The notes: generated by a model from the letters alone, not told the origin. A DNA stretch of 64,000 bases from Centroberyx gerrardi (GCF_048128805.1 NC_136000.1:26166359-26230358), one strand, 5' to 3'. Positions 23,861 through 36,906 are shown, numbered from the stretch's first letter. Numbers and translations: made by a program.

Positions 23861-25582
23861 TGGGCTGACTCGCTATGTGTTTGGTTCGACTGACATGGGG
23901 GTGAGTAGATAATAACTGAATTCTCATTTCTGAACTCCTTTAAGAGTTCAGAAGGATATTACCATGATACTTCTGAAGCCCTTTCTATCATTTTATCTAT
24001 GTCACCAAGTTTGATTTCCTCTTACCCTGGGTATGGAGTATCCCATGAGCTCTGTGTCTTTAGTGGTGCAGTGGAAGAAGACACCGAGAGTAAGAGTGTC
24101 AGCTATCCTCTGGACCTCATGGATCACAGCCTGCATGGACAGAGACAGCCATTAGAGTAACATACTGCAGTACAATCTACAGAAGTTCCATCACAGAACA
24201 CCTCCCATTGTAGACTATTCGGAAAAACGTTGTTTTCAACATTCAGAAAGCGCAAGTGGTGCTCTGGTAGCTCTGATTGAAAAGCGTGAGTTTTGACTAC
24301 TTTATACCTGCATGTAGGGCATCTGGTGTCTGTCTTCAAAACTGGCTTGATCCTTCCCATCCAGAACCTTGTCTATTTCCTGCTGATAACGCTCTGAGAA
24401 AGAGAGAGGAAGAGATGGGACAGGAGAGAAAGAGTGAGAGAGGTAAGAAAGACACAGAAAGATAGATGGTAACTTACAAATCTCCATTTCCAAATAACCA
24501 TGCAAGATATTTAGAAACATGATGTGTTATTTGACAGTCGATATGGTAAGATCAGGGATAGAGGGAGAGAAAGAGTTAGAGGGATAACAGAGGGATGCAA
24601 AGATAGAAAAAGCAACAAACAAATCATTGTTACTGGTAACGTATAAATCTCAAACCATTGGTTATATGACAGTCTACTGTAATATGAAAGATTGTGAGCA
24701 TGTCACAATTGTCAGATTGATAGACAGACAAATATAAGGAAGGAAGGCAAGCAGGCAGGCAGGCTGTACATACCCTGTATCTGTGGATGGGTCGACAGGT
24801 AGAGGAAGGCAGTGAGCAGGTAGTGTCAGTCCCAGCAAAGTGAAGATCCGCAATATATACAGAAAGCTGATATTCCGAAAACAATGAGCCATAATCTCCT
24901 CTCTTTGGACACAGGGAGGGAGAGAATAAGTAAGTAAATACTATCCCTGCTAACTGTTACTAACTATTCTCTCATTTAGTGTTTTATGTTACCCCATCCT
25001 AATTAACTACTTTAGCTAAAATATGTGACTGTTCAGCAACATGGTTCAAAAAAGGATTATCCGCACACTCAGTTAGAGCTCCTTTCTTAATGCTTTATGC
25101 AATGTAACGTTTCGACCCTAAGATCTTTGTCAGGCAAACACCCACATGAGAACAAAGGCAGTATAGACGCCCCACAAGTGACACACAATTGCAATCAATT
25201 ACAACAGGGTCACAGGTAATCACATACCCACAGTAATGTACAAACTATGTTACAGACATTAAGTTGCCTAGGCCCCACATAGCAGTGCAGTGGGGTGCCA
25301 CAGCAGCTAAGGCAGATGTTTATTTGTGACTTTTCAGACTCATTTCAGCCTCTTGGGCGAGTGCACCTCCTGCTCAGTCTCCCACTGTCATTTAAGTTTT
25401 TAAATTTTTTAAAGTTGATATATATTTATTTTGCTTATTTTATTTAGTTGTGTGAGTGTAAAGTAGGGCACTCCTGAAAAAAACACAGAGGTGCTCAGTC
25501 AATAAGAACTTTACAAGAAACTTAACATTCCATAATTTGCTCCAAACTGGCCTGTGTTAGTAACAGGATTTGTAAACAGTAA

Positions 25583-25968
25583 GGGGCTGTGTCCACCAAG
25601 CGACCTCTAGAGCGCTTGAAGCGCTGGTGCTGAGCGCTTTGGCAGCACCAGGTGAGCGCTGGAGCGGGGAGCGCTGAGAAGACGTCTCTAGGTGTTGTTG
25701 CTATGATTAACGTTAACCTAGCTAACTTTAGCTACAAAACAGCAGGATGCCAGCTCTTGGTCCCACCCCTGCTACACCCTTATTGGTTGGTAGAACTCTG
25801 AAGTGAATGATGAGTGGTGTGCTTCAAACAAAGCTCATGGCACTAAGCACAAAAAAGAGGTGAGGTACTGTTTTGGGTCGTAAGCGCTGAAAGCGCAACC
25901 TTTTCATCGGAAATAATGAAAAAACAGCGGCAGAGCTTTTTTCACAGGTCTTTGGTGGACACGGGACC
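25583..25968. mobile_element. PIF/Harbinger-like MITE
   Basis: A 386-bp non-coding element with inverted ends GGGGCTGTGTCCACCAA and, reversed, GGTCCCGTGTCCACCAA, flanked by TAA on both sides (25580-25582 and 25969-25971). The 3-bp TAA duplication fits Harbinger elements. The interior is rich in AGCGCT motifs that can form hairpins. It sits in the insertion block that replaced exon 5b of CYP2 copy B. Confidence 0.65.
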
Positions 25969-26289
25969 TAACATAACACGTCTTCTGCTGCCCTATAAAC
26001 TTTAACGGTAGGTAACGTTATTACCTTGTGGCATTTAAAGGATACAGCTGGTGTTTTTAAATACATTTCTTATTGTCAACAAATCCTATGAAAATAACAA
26101 AATCAACAATGCGTTTGCTCTACTCCCATTACTTTCCAACTTCCCACGTTCCCTTTTTAGCCTTCAAACCGGAAGTCATTGGCTCCAATTGTAAGCTAAA
26201 AACCTTTAAATACAAAGACATAGTTTCAATTTTAAAAATCTTACCACGAAAAGTCAGGCTATTGTAGTTATTACCAAATCAAATTCAAA

Positions 26290-28497
26290 TGGGAACAAAT
26301 TCTTCATTACAACGGGGACTATTTTCGGTGCTACGGAACTACTTTCCTGAGATGGAAAACGTGTTTATGGTCAGCTTATTAAGTTGTTTGAGGAAAAAGT
26401 CGGAGCACAACCCCAAGAAGGTTTACAAAAGAAAACTACGAGATAACAATGAAAAACGGGGAGAAAATAACAAGGAAGTGGCTAACGTATTCAGTCAGTG
26501 CAAATGCTGTATTTTGTTCTAGCTGTCGTGTCTTCGGAAAAAGAGACACAGCTCGGCAGCAATGGCTTTCGGACGTGGAGAAATATCAGTAACCATCTGA
26601 AAACTCATGAGCGCAGCAAGGAGCACATAGAAAATATGGAGAAGTGGCGCCACCTTGCAGAGAGATTAAAATCAAGCACCACCATCGACTCAATTAACCA
26701 AGAGTTAATAAACCTGGAGATCAACCATTGGAAAATGGTCCTTAGGAGACTGTTAGCCATTGTGTGCCATTTGGCTGAACGGAACCAAGCATTTCGAGGC
26801 CACTCAGAGCACCTTTATGAGCCCAGAAATGGCAACTTTCTGGGTCAGGTAGAACTAATGGCCCAGTTTGATCATGTAATGAATGAGCATTTGAGGAGGA
26901 TTAAAAACAAGGAGTACAAGGACCATTATTTGAGCAAGCAAATCCAAAATGAACTCATATCACTGGTCGCACAGAAAACAACAGATGCTATTCTTGATCA
27001 GATCAAGAGAGCTAAGTACTTTGCTGTCATCATGGACTGTACACCTGACAAAAGCCACACTGAGCAGTTGTCCATTGTCATGCGTATAGTAAACTGTGAA
27101 ACAAATGTTGGTGTTTCCACTGAGGAGAATTTTGTGAGTTTTGTTGATGTCCATGACACAACTGGAAAAGGACTGTATGATACTTTCATAAAGCAGAAAA
27201 ACTAAAAGTAAACATCTCTGACTGTTGTGGCCAATCATATGACAATGGAAGCAACATGCAGGGGAAACACCTGGGTGTACAGAAAAGAGTGCTGGACACA
27301 AACAAGAAGGCCCTGTGTGTGCCCTGTGGGAGACACACCTTAAACCTGGTGATTGGTGATGCAGCAAAGTCCTCTGTACGGTCAGTGAGCTTCTTTGGAC
27401 TTCTCCAGAGACTATACAACGTGTTCGGCTCCTCTGTGCAACGGTGGGAGATTATGCAGGAGCATGTACAGTTGACCGTCAAGAGTCTGTCTACAACCAG
27501 ATGGGAGTGCAGAATAGACAGTGTGAAGGCCCTCCGGTACCAAATGCCTCAATTTGTGGAAGCCTTGGCACTTACCACGCATGCCCTGGAGAAAAAGGAT
27601 GCTGAGACCATGTCCACATCTCAGGCCATTCTAAAAGAAATGAAAACATGGAGTTTCATATTGTGTGTTATTATTTGGTATAATATATTATATCAAATAA
27701 ACCATGTCAGCAAACTCCTGCAGAGTCCCCGAGTCTCAATAGAAGCACTGAAAAGAGAAACTGATGGAGTAAGAGACTCTCTACAAGAGTACAGGGACAC
27801 AGGACTCAAAGCAGCACAGACAGATGCGAGAGAGATTGCAGAGGAGTTGCAGATTGAGATGAAACTGCCAGAAGAGAGACAACGGAAGACAACTCGCCAG
27901 TTCCTTTATGAAGGAAGAGAAGAAACACAGTCCACCCCAGAAGAACGATTCAACCGGGAGTTCTTCTTGTCACTTGTTGATACAGCACTTAGTAGCCTCA
28001 ATGATCGATTCACCCAGATGGAACGTTTCTTTGCTCTGTATGGGTTCTTGTATTCAGTAGATAACATGAAAAAAGCAGTCCAGGATGTGACACTGGGCCT
28101 TAGCTGCAGGAACATGGAGATAAAAACAGAAGATGTTGATGGTGAGGAGCTGGAACTGGAGATAAGGGCTGTAGTGAAAGCCTTCCCAGACCGCATTTCT
28201 ACCCCAACAGAAATGCTGGAATATATATACAAGGAAAACCTCCTTGATTTATATCCCAACCTGAGCATTGCACTCCGTCTGCTTCTCACCCTCCCTGTTA
28301 TTGTTGCCTCTGGGGAAAGGAGTTTCTCAGCTCTAAAACTCATCAAGACTTACCTGAGGTCTACAATGTGTCAGGAGCGGCTGTCAGATCTTGCCATTAT
28401 ATCAAAAGAGCAAAAAGTCAGAAGAATGCTGGACATGGAGGACCTGATATTGGCATTCGCAAATGCTAAAGGCCAGAAGGTGAAAATTAACATCTAA
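26290..28497 (+). pseudogene. hAT transposase, ZMYM1-like, frameshifted
   Basis: The N-terminal TTF-type finger region (KCCILF, then FRTWRNISNHLKTHERSKEH) spans a frame change near 26510. The body includes HLAERNQAFRGHSEHLYEP, NGNFLGQVELMAQFD, AKYFAVIMDCTPDKSHTEQ (DUF4371-like, first catalytic Asp) and CCGQSYDNGSNMQGKH. A second frame change near 27190-27205 separates the two long frames. The C-terminal hAT dimerisation region is intact: LTLPVIVASGERSFSALKLI and LSDLAIISKE, ending with TAA at 28497. Function would be cut-and-paste transposition, lost here. It is transposon-derived rather than a host ZMYM gene, because it has no introns and is broken. Confidence 0.85.
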
Positions 28498-29087
28498 ACA
28501 CCAGCACACACACAGTAAGTATACAGTTGTACACTAACCTTTCCCTCATATAAACAAGATAGTTTTAAATTTCAAATGTTTCTAATTATTCATTGAGATA
28601 TTTTCCATTGGATGTGATCCCTCTCCTCCTTAAGTTATTTACCTGCCCCTTTCTCTTTCTCTTTGTCTCTGTCTCCCTCTTCCAATTTCTCTCTCCAGAT
28701 TGTCCCAACATAGAATGATGTCAGCATCCAGACCTCCATGACCCTCCAGCCACCCCACTGACCTGCTGCCTGTGATCTGTGACCTGGGTGAGTACTTAGC
28801 ATCCCTTCACCCTGTCTTTAAATCCTCACCCCTCCTCCATTTTCCATCTCTGAAGACCAATGTCACTGAACAATAATGAGTTAAATAGTTTTAGTAGATG
28901 AGATAAGGCAATAGATAAGAGCAATGTGTGTGTAGGTTTGATTATTGTAAGTAGAGGGAAAATTCTTAATGTATAAGCATGCCTTTTGTCTTTCCCCTCT
29001 CCAGATCTGTACTGGGTTGTCAAAGTAAGCCTGACACAGATCACCAATCAAGCAACAAAGCTGGAAAGAGCCTAAATCAGAAGGTCT

Positions 29088-29103
29088 CACACACACACAC
29101 ACA

Positions 29104-29143
<40 letters not shown>
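29088..29143. repeat. (CA)n microsatellite
   Basis: CA run with one CCC interruption, downstream of the hAT transposase stop and inside the presumed element. Confidence 0.95.
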
Positions 29144-29146
<3 letters not shown>

Positions 29147-29799
29147 GTGGACTTCGGACTTTTACCCCTAGAGAATAGTGGATGTTCAAATGCTTTATCA
29201 AAAAGCATGTACTATACTTTTGTCTTGAAAGAATTCAAGATTATATACTTTTTATACTATACTCTTTTTCTTGCCATATTGTCTTCTTCTAACTGACTGA
29301 AGGTCATTTGAAGTTCTTCAGTTAGAACAGTTAGAATTCTCATTTGGGTCTGTCCTTCTGTGGCTTTGTTAACTGACAAAGAGTTGCCTCCTTTTGTTCA
29401 CTAGCTATGTTGCGTTAAGCAAAATGGAGAAGGGCCTCACACATGGTCTTTGCCTGAGGCCTCCAAATCACTAAAACCGCCCCTGCAACTATATTCAATA
29501 ATTTCTGCCACAAAGCAAATCCTCCACTGGTTGTCCACACTGATTGTGTTGTGTCTTCAGTCAAGGACCACTCACATTTAAATTACTTTAATACACAGAT
29601 GTCAGTATCAATGATGACAATATGATTTATAAATATAATAAAGACTGACCTTTTGGAGATACAAAGCTTTTCAGCACAGACATTTTTCCCAGGCCTATTG
29701 AACATACCTTAAAATTCTTAAAGGCTTTCTGGAAGGGTAGTGGCAGGTGGCGCACCATTGGAATAGAGTTATAAATCTGTAGGGAGAGAAAAATGTCCA

Positions 29800-31007
29800 A
29801 ATTCTTCATACTACATAGCCTTCTAATTGTATGCAATTTTTAGTATATGAGATGCAGATGTAGTATGTGAAACATATCTGTAAGAATACTGGACCTAAAT
29901 GTGAAGTACGGATCTCATGGTTGCTACACAGTTCTTTTTTCCCCACAGTTCTTTGCGCCAAGTCATTGCCATGGAAACAACGCAGTCGGCAGAAGTTCTC
30001 CAAACAAATTTGGCAAACATATGTTTTGTGTTTTTTTTTCCCCATTGTTGCAATTTTACCATTAATTACTTAAAATGCTGTTAATAAATTTAAAAGTTTT
30101 AGTAAATTTTGATAGAAAGTATATTCATTTGATATCCCAAATAATTATATTTTAGAATTTTTGGCACAGGAATATATGCAAAAAGTCAGGCGAATGAATA
30201 TTTTTTATAGCCACTGTAATGACTCGTACACAATTCATTTGCCGAAGTGATGTGCCTGAATTCTCAACACAATTTCACCACCCAATGTACTGCACAGTGT
30301 GTATCTTGCAAGCAGCCAAAACCACAGGTGAATTTTGAAGCCAATACGGAAGTGGCGGCAGCGGCAGTCGGCACTGTGGCTCTCTCTCGCATTGGCTGCT
30401 CTGGCTCCAAAAAATGTCAACATGGCGGCGACTGTAAACACAATCTCCAGGCTTCAAAAGAGCCCTTCAGGAGCCAATGGGTGACGTCACACTCACTACG
30501 TCCATCTTTTTTTTTTTACAGTGTCCTATGTCCTTGACGGAAGATGACGGACACATAACAAAGTCTTGTTTGTGCTAGCAAGCTAGTGCTAGCTAACTAG
30601 ATCTAAGGTAGGCTGGCTAGCTACAGCGCTATCAACTTAGCTCTAGCTTGCTCTAAAAAGTAATCCGTCTTGTAAAGGCTGGTTATTTATACTAAAACTA
30701 GTACCAAACAAAAGGGGGCGAAAAATAATAATCACATTTTATTTATTTTACAGATCATCACTACAAATGTCTTGAATAAAACGTTCAATAATAACATGGG
30801 AAAAAAACATGGGACTAGCTTGCCTCTGGACGGAAAGCTCAGTTCAAGTGCAGTGCTTTGCTTCTTCCATTCTGATCTTTGTTAACATCTGAATTAAAAC
30901 AGTTCTGAAAAAAAACTACCATTCTAATGCTGCGCCAATGAACAATTTCCTTAGTGTGATGATGGTATTGTGTAGCTTGTTTCTTATTGTTTCAAGCTGT
31001 GAGTCAC
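29800..31007. other. Intron between exons 4 and 5a of the CYP2 pseudogene
   Basis: The part near 30840-31007 is alignable to the corresponding intron of copy A (around 13620-13806). The remainder is unrecognised AT-rich DNA with a T-rich tract at 30508. No gene seen. Confidence 0.5.
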
Positions 31008-32099
31008 CATAGCCCAGCGCCCAATGAGTATCTTCGAATTCTCTTTGAAAATGCGAACAAACGGCTTGATGTACTCATCCTTGTAGCTGTGCTGAGTGCT
31101 AAAAAGGACTTGACAGGTGATGTTGGAGGCCGCATTATGGAACAACACCTGAGGATTCATGGTTTTACCTGGAAAACAAATGAACAATGATTCTCTGACG
31201 TGATCTTGACCAAAGTGAGTCACCAGTGGTCACTGGTAATTTTAATTTCCCTCTATAACAACTTTTCAAATTGCAGGGCTGGGTGGAGTTTTCTGGGCCA
31301 CACAAGATATTTATTTATGCTATTAAATTTAAGTGAAAATGTTATAACAAAAAATAAGAAGACAGTGCATTTATTTGACAGTAGAGCCTGGCCCAAGAAA
31401 TCGACCCAGTCTGTGACATATTGAATTACACATTACGAAAATTGAGAAACACTGGTAACGATCAACCAATGTTTGGCCCTGTAGTGGACATCAGGCAAAT
31501 GAGTAAACCTTGGTCAGAGATTTGAGATTTGATTTTGAGACCTGTTTCGCCATACAATGGCAGTGAATGGAGAGAGATCGCCACTACTGGAGCAACAAAT
31601 AACAGAGAAGCGTTGATGTTGGGCTTATATCATGGCCAGGAAGTTACAAAATCAGTACAAAAGTACAAAAGGTACTACCAAAGTTCAACATAACTTTAAT
31701 TAGTAATCCATGGCTATTCCTGTTTGGATAGTGAGTGGAGGCCAAGATCATGATTGCTCCCTCTCTATCATACCAACACTCTCCTCCAGGACCTTCATCA
31801 GGCGTTCTATCTCTCCCAGAATCCTCTCCTCCATGGACTTCTTCCCCAGACCAAAGTTTCTCAGGGTCATCAGAGCAAAGTGTCGGTGCTCCCTCCAGCA
31901 GAGATTATAATCTGCTACAGTCACTCCAGGAGCTAGGTGCAAAAAGGTAGACTTTCAGAGCGTGAAAGGATAGAAAGGGTTATCCACATTCAAATAAAAA
32001 ATTTGAATGGTCATTTGGCTGCCAACTAAAAATGTAAAATGGTGAATAATATTGTCAGGTTAAAGTTTTATACAGTGCATGAGACTGGTAATGTGTTAT

Positions 32100-33983
32100 C
32101 ATGATAAAGACATTGTTTCACTGAAAATTCCAGTGGCAGTTGTGTTCAATAGTCCAACTTTCTTAGACTTATCCATTCTTCACACATAAAATAAACCATT
32201 TTCATTGCCATTCTTGCATAACAAGAGGTACTTGAGCTTCCCAATGCCTCATAATCACCATGATTTATTAAACATTTATGCTAATGAGGCATCATGATTA
32301 ATATCATGCGGCGAGCCCCCAACAGGGCTAACGCTCACAGGGAAGAGGCGTAGAAGAAGAGTGGCAGCCATTTTTAAGACATCCATGTCAAAAAAAACTA
32401 GGACAAGCCACACAAAGTTGAGATTTTATACTTTATTGCAAATATGTTTTACTCGTGTAACAGAAAAGCGTTCAAGGACGTCAGAAAGCTTGTCAGATGG
32501 TCTGGAAACCTTGCCTAAATGAAGTCAAAGTGTCGCAAAGATTGTATCCGCACGGTTTTTAATGGAACGCCTCTGGACTGGCACCCACGCAGTGTAGTGA
32601 CAGTCCCAACAGGGCTAGGTCTGTATCAGTGTTAAAGTCAGAAAGCTGTCTCTGTAACAGGACCTCTCTGGCGATGGAGGTGATGAGAGCCGTCCTGCTG
32701 TGGTTGAAAGAGACTTGTCCAGCCTTACTACAACAGTACAGGATCCGCATCAACAAAGTTAAGTTTCAAAGTTATGTGACACTGAGAATAGGAAACAGGA
32801 CAGTTATCATTCCCTCTACTCATTTAGTTAATGTAACCTTGTTAAAATGTGACAGATCATGGTACCCCACCTGTACCAGAAGATTTGCAGCCAAGAATTA
32901 ATATTGTTCATCCTATATTTAGGTAGCTAGTGTTAGTGTGTGGTGAAACCTCGTCTCCTCAGTCAGTAGCATAATAAAACTTACCTACACCACCAGTCCA
33001 ATGCTGATACATTTCAGCTCTGGTTGGTGTGTCTGTTCATTTTGACAGAAACATTGGCAAATATCCAATCTGTGAAACAGTTTTTTCTATCTTGATACTA
33101 CTTTGGCTGCCCAAGAAATAATACTGGCTGTTGAAATGCTGAGTCCGTTAGCTGTTGTGTTTGCTTGTCTACAGTTAGCTTGGTCTGCAATGATTTCCCA
33201 TTGGGTACTATTCCTCTTTCCTGTGTAAACCAGAGATGCATACCTTCCCATGCTGTGTTCTCCAATGATTAACAGGCCTAATCCATGATTCGCGTGATGA
33301 GGAGTACTGGGGACAAATTATTGCAAAACAGTGCAGCATGTTTTTAGGACATTTACCTTTGAAGATCATTAAAGACCATGGCTTTGAGACTATTGAAACT
33401 GATCATTAACTAACCTAATCATTTGCTTGTTCTCCAGGAATGGAAGTGGGAGGAATGGAAAGTAATCCAGATCTTTGTTGAAGGGAATAAGCAACACAGA
33501 GTTTATTGTAAACTAATAGAAATGTTCAACCGTGATGCCTAACCCAGTCCCTCTACCTGGGTAGTACCCAACCTCATCTGAGGCCAATTATCCTCTTAAT
33601 TGGTACATTCTGGTTGTTGCTTCCTCAATCCTAATCTCAACCATAATACTGAGTTCATACTGGAGCTGAAGCTAGTGATGTTACGTCTGACACCGAAGCT
33701 CCGATGCTTGATTCAAACTCGAAAGTCCGTTCAACTGGACTATTGCTTCGGAGCTTGCTTTGTTAAGGAAAATGTCACATGAATGATGACGTCCAAAAGC
33801 TGCTTCATTCCCTCAGCGAATCACATGACTGCTCCGGTTTTTGACAGGTTTGAAATGTATGGCGGCGTTTCCTATATAATGAACTCTAAGAATGAACAAG
33901 TTGTGGGTTGTAGTAGTAGGTGCGTGCATAGTCGTCATTGTGGAGAGTGGATTAGATTGCGTTTATTTCTGTATTTACTGTAG
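32100..33983. other. Unrecognised DNA replacing the 5' part of copy B
   Basis: Similarity to intron 2 of copy A stops near 32095. Exons 1 and 2 would be expected within the next few kilobases and are not there. The open frame at 32629-32901 has no family resemblance I can name. Confidence 0.5.
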
Positions 33984-35600
33984 ATGGAGCCAGAAAAAAA
34001 GAGGAGTGTGGGAATTGATATCCCCTAACAAGGTTAGTCCTACATATTTCTGCCTACCAGCTGTTTACTGCCGCCGATACAAAAAAATACTGTGAATGAT
34101 TAGCCTTACGGTAAAATATACTCTTAATAGATGTGAGATATCTACAATACATGTAATTACATATAGGACCTTGAGATTATTTATCTTCCTAATTTTTGCA
34201 GGTCCAGTGCTTGCTGTGGTCCCAGCAGTTGGCGTACAACAATAACACGTCTTCAATGCTGAGGCATTACAGAGCTAAGCATGAATGGATAACACCAACA
34301 GTCAAGGTAGGCCCTATACTTTATCATGGAATATATGGAATACTGAACTCATGGCCTACCTTAAGTGTACTTAAACCCACTATAGTGACAAGACATCAAA
34401 CGTTATTGAACAGTTTGTTTGTAAAAATAGAGTTATGTGCTTTTTTATATGACTATATTATATGACTCATAGGCCTACTTTCTTTAATTTCAATTAAATC
34501 TAACATGATTTTATCTTTTGCCTAGTAAACCGAAAAAAAGAGCTGGATGAGGCATTTGTGGATATGATAGTGAAAGATTCCCAGCCTTTTTCTATTGTGG
34601 ATGACCATGGATTCAGAGATTTTGTGGCAAAGCTTGACCCCACATACACTCTACCATCAAGGCAGGCTCTGAAGACCATGGTGGAGAAAAAATATGAAGA
34701 GCATTAAACGAAAGGCCAAGGCAGAAGTGCAGAGGGTGGAGGGTGTGAGCCTAACCTCGGATATGTGGATCTCCATTAATATGGATTGGTCATTGAAGTG
34801 GCCATTTCCCAAAGTCCACACAGCTGAGAATATTGATGAAACTAAGAGGTCCCTCATTGAGGAGTGGGGTATTGAAGGCAAGGTAAGATGCCTAGTTACA
34901 CATGCAGAATCAAACATGATTGCTGCCAACAATTTAATACTTCAGCATGTTGTTTGCCTAGCACAAGCCCTTTAAAAAATCCACTTGTAAAAAAAATCCA
35001 CTGATCTAACTTCTGGCCTTGAAGACATTAGAACAAAGGCAAGAAAGTTGGTTACCTATTTCAAGACCAGCACTACAGCAAAGGAAAGGCTGAGGCAAAT
35101 GCAGGAGCAAAATAGACCACCCTGTAATGAAACTCATCCTGGAGGTTTGTATATTTATGATTCTGCAGTGCTTATATAAAGAGAGGCAGCCAGTGGGGGC
35201 AGCTCTCACTACATTCAGATGTGAACAGATGTGGCTCCTCTGACCTCTGAAAATTATGAAACCATTGCAGAGTGTTTAAGAGTGGTTGCTCCATTCCAAG
35301 TGGCCATTGAGGAACTTTCCAAGGAGAAGAGCGTCTCTGGTTCAAAGGTCATTCCTCTAATCAAAATGCTACACTACAAAGTAAATGAAATACTGCCACA
35401 GATCACCAACAACAGAGCAACACAGCTGGGGCAGAACCTGTCTAGAATCCTTAATGACAAATTTTCAGGTCTTGAGTCCATGAGTGTGTTGACACTTGCA
35501 ATGTTGCTGGATCCAAGATTTAAAACTCTTGGCTTTCACAACCAAATACAGGCCCAAGCAGCAATCCGCTGACTAACATCAGAATGCACAGCACTGATCA
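33984..35600 (+). pseudogene. Degenerate BED-finger (ZBED-type) hAT transposase
   Basis: Plus-strand pieces in several frames: MEPEKKRSVGIDIP then a stop near 33984; a BED-finger-like stretch LAYNNNTSSMLRHYRAKHE near 34225-34285, with its second Cys replaced by Trp; then DEAFVDMIVKDSQPFSIVDD, LTSDMWISINMD and a late transposase segment YETIAECLRVVAPFQVAIEE (35.2-35.57 kb) ending LAMLLDPRFKTLGF. These are the usual sequence of parts in ZBED1/4-like hAT proteins. Some joints look like splice sites (TTTTTGCAG before the finger, a GTAGG donor after it), but stops within the pieces make it non-functional. The C-terminal dimerisation part is missing. Confidence 0.75.
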
Positions 35601-35900
35601 GAGACACACCACAGGACACATCTACAGACATCTACAGACCATCCCTCCACATCTCAACAGACACCCAGCCAATCAGCTCGGCCTGACCCAGCATCAAAAA
35701 ACCTTCAAACTGCATCCTCCACAGGTATTTGTTTGTTATAAATTGTTCATTCATGATATACAGCCCAAAGTGAGTAAAAGGAGGAAACAAATTTAAGTAT
35801 TTATTTATATTTTTCCATTTATATTTCTATTCATTTTATTACATACATTTGTGATTATTGACACAGGAATCCCTCCATACTCTGTCTCCAGATTTCCTCA

Positions 35901-35908
35901 CTTGGCGG
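35901..35908. repeat. Target-site duplication (left) of hAT MITE
   Basis: CTTGGCGG, identical to 36907-36914, which lies within the last codons of CYP2 copy C. Confidence 0.88.
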
Positions 35909-36906
35909 TAGGGCTGCAAGATTCTGGATAAAATGAGAATCTCGATTTTCTTGCTTAGAATTGAGAAATCACGATTCTCTCTCACGATTTTTAAGCAAAA
36001 CAATTTTTAATATAATTTTTTACTGCACTCTTTTGCCTGATACAGACAGAAACAACAAAAATTACACAGAAATTTAAATTTAATTAACGGAATAAACTTC
36101 TCCAATCTCCAGCTGGTTTATTCCGCCATACATTTCATTCTGCGCACACAGCAGCACAGTGCAGCATTAAGTATAGCCTTAGTTACAGGAGTCTTTGGGA
36201 AATTACCTGGCTTCCTGAATCTTTTTTTTTTTTTCGGGTTGTGGATCGGTTTCGGGTCGATGTTTTATGTGTATGAAAATGGATCAGGCGGGTTCGGATA
36301 TGTGTATGTGTCGGATTGGGTGGTCGCGGGTTGAAAAAAACCTGACCAGCGCATCACTAATGTAAACAGTAACCTGATAACTCCTAATCTGCTGCCCTAC
36401 AAACGTTAACGGTAGGTAGCATCATTACCTTGTGGTATTTAAGTAACGTTAGTGGAATTAGTTTAATTGATAATCGTGTGGGAATGCATTGAATTGAATT
36501 GAGCTCAACACACGCGCTGTCGGCCTGTCAAAGATATGAGCTTGTTTTTTAACAGACAAAACAGCTTAATTCAAACGCTTGATGAATCCAACACTTATAA
36601 AAACAATTAACTTACATCTCTCTTCTTCTTTTATTTAGAACACAACCTTTGAACAAGTGTTTTCCCGTGTGTGTCTACTGTTTTCCATTATGTCTCTCTC
36701 TGGAGTTGTTTTCCTTTCTGCCCGTTCTGCATTTGTGCGCATTTTGTCACGTGGTGAAACGGTGTTGTCACTTGTTAGGAGCGCTTCATTTGATGCAACA
36801 GATGTCCCTGATGAACATGCGACAGAATCGTTGTCATTTAGAAATGAGATCGCATAGAGGTATGAATCGAGATCGCGATTTTAATACGATTAATCGTGCA
36901 GCCCTA
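35909..36906. mobile_element. hAT-type MITE inserted at the stop codon of CYP2 copy C
   Basis: A 998-bp non-coding element with termini TAGGGCTGCAAGATT and, from the right, TAGGGCTGCACGATT, flanked by the 8-bp duplication CTTGGCGG. TIR sequence and 8-bp duplication are both typical of hAT elements. The right end supplies the TAG that now terminates copy C (36906-36904, minus strand). The sequence just left of the left duplication supplies TGA in the same frame, so the pre-insertion gene very likely ended AAG-TGA. The small open frames inside are not recognisable proteins. Confidence 0.88.

Larger units (their letters stand above)
26034..29485 (+). mobile_element. ZMYM1-like (TTF-finger) hAT DNA transposon
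   Basis: The element carries a hAT transposase on the plus strand (26.3-28.5 kb). The right end near 29485 reads GCCTCCAAATC and then CCGCCCCTG, resembling termini of fish ZMYM1-like hAT elements. The left end is uncertain: 26034-26405 is a repeat also found at 1.86-2.43 kb and may belong to a different element. The gap between the stop codon and the right end contains a (CA)n run. The block lies where CYP2 copy B should carry exon 5b. Confidence 0.7.
22579..31926 (-). pseudogene. Cytochrome P450 family 2 pseudogene, copy B (5'-truncated)
   Basis: Eight of eleven CYP2 coding exons survive, in transcription order: exon 3 31926-31774, exon 4 31168-31008, exon 5a 29776-29708, exon 6 24902-24774, exon 7 24393-24308, exon 8 24130-24026, exon 9 23220-23081, exon 10 22771-22579. 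Exons 1 and 2, and the second half of canonical exon 5, are absent. Lesions against copy A: exon 3 acceptor CAG changed to CTG; exon 6 lacks 10 bp inside the I-helix; exon 9 lacks 2 bp before the haem loop; exon 10 has two separate single-base insertions, and its TAA is lost. Exons 4, 5a, 7 and 8 remain open (exon 8 gained 3 bp in frame). Intron sequence also matches copy A, so B arose by segmental duplication, not retrotransposition. Confidence 0.92.

Noticed and set aside
30235..30540. GC-richer patch with overlapping frames on both strands (GGCGGCAGCGGCAG).
   Set aside because: No homology, short, and inside an intron of the pseudogene. Composition alone does not support a gene or CpG island.
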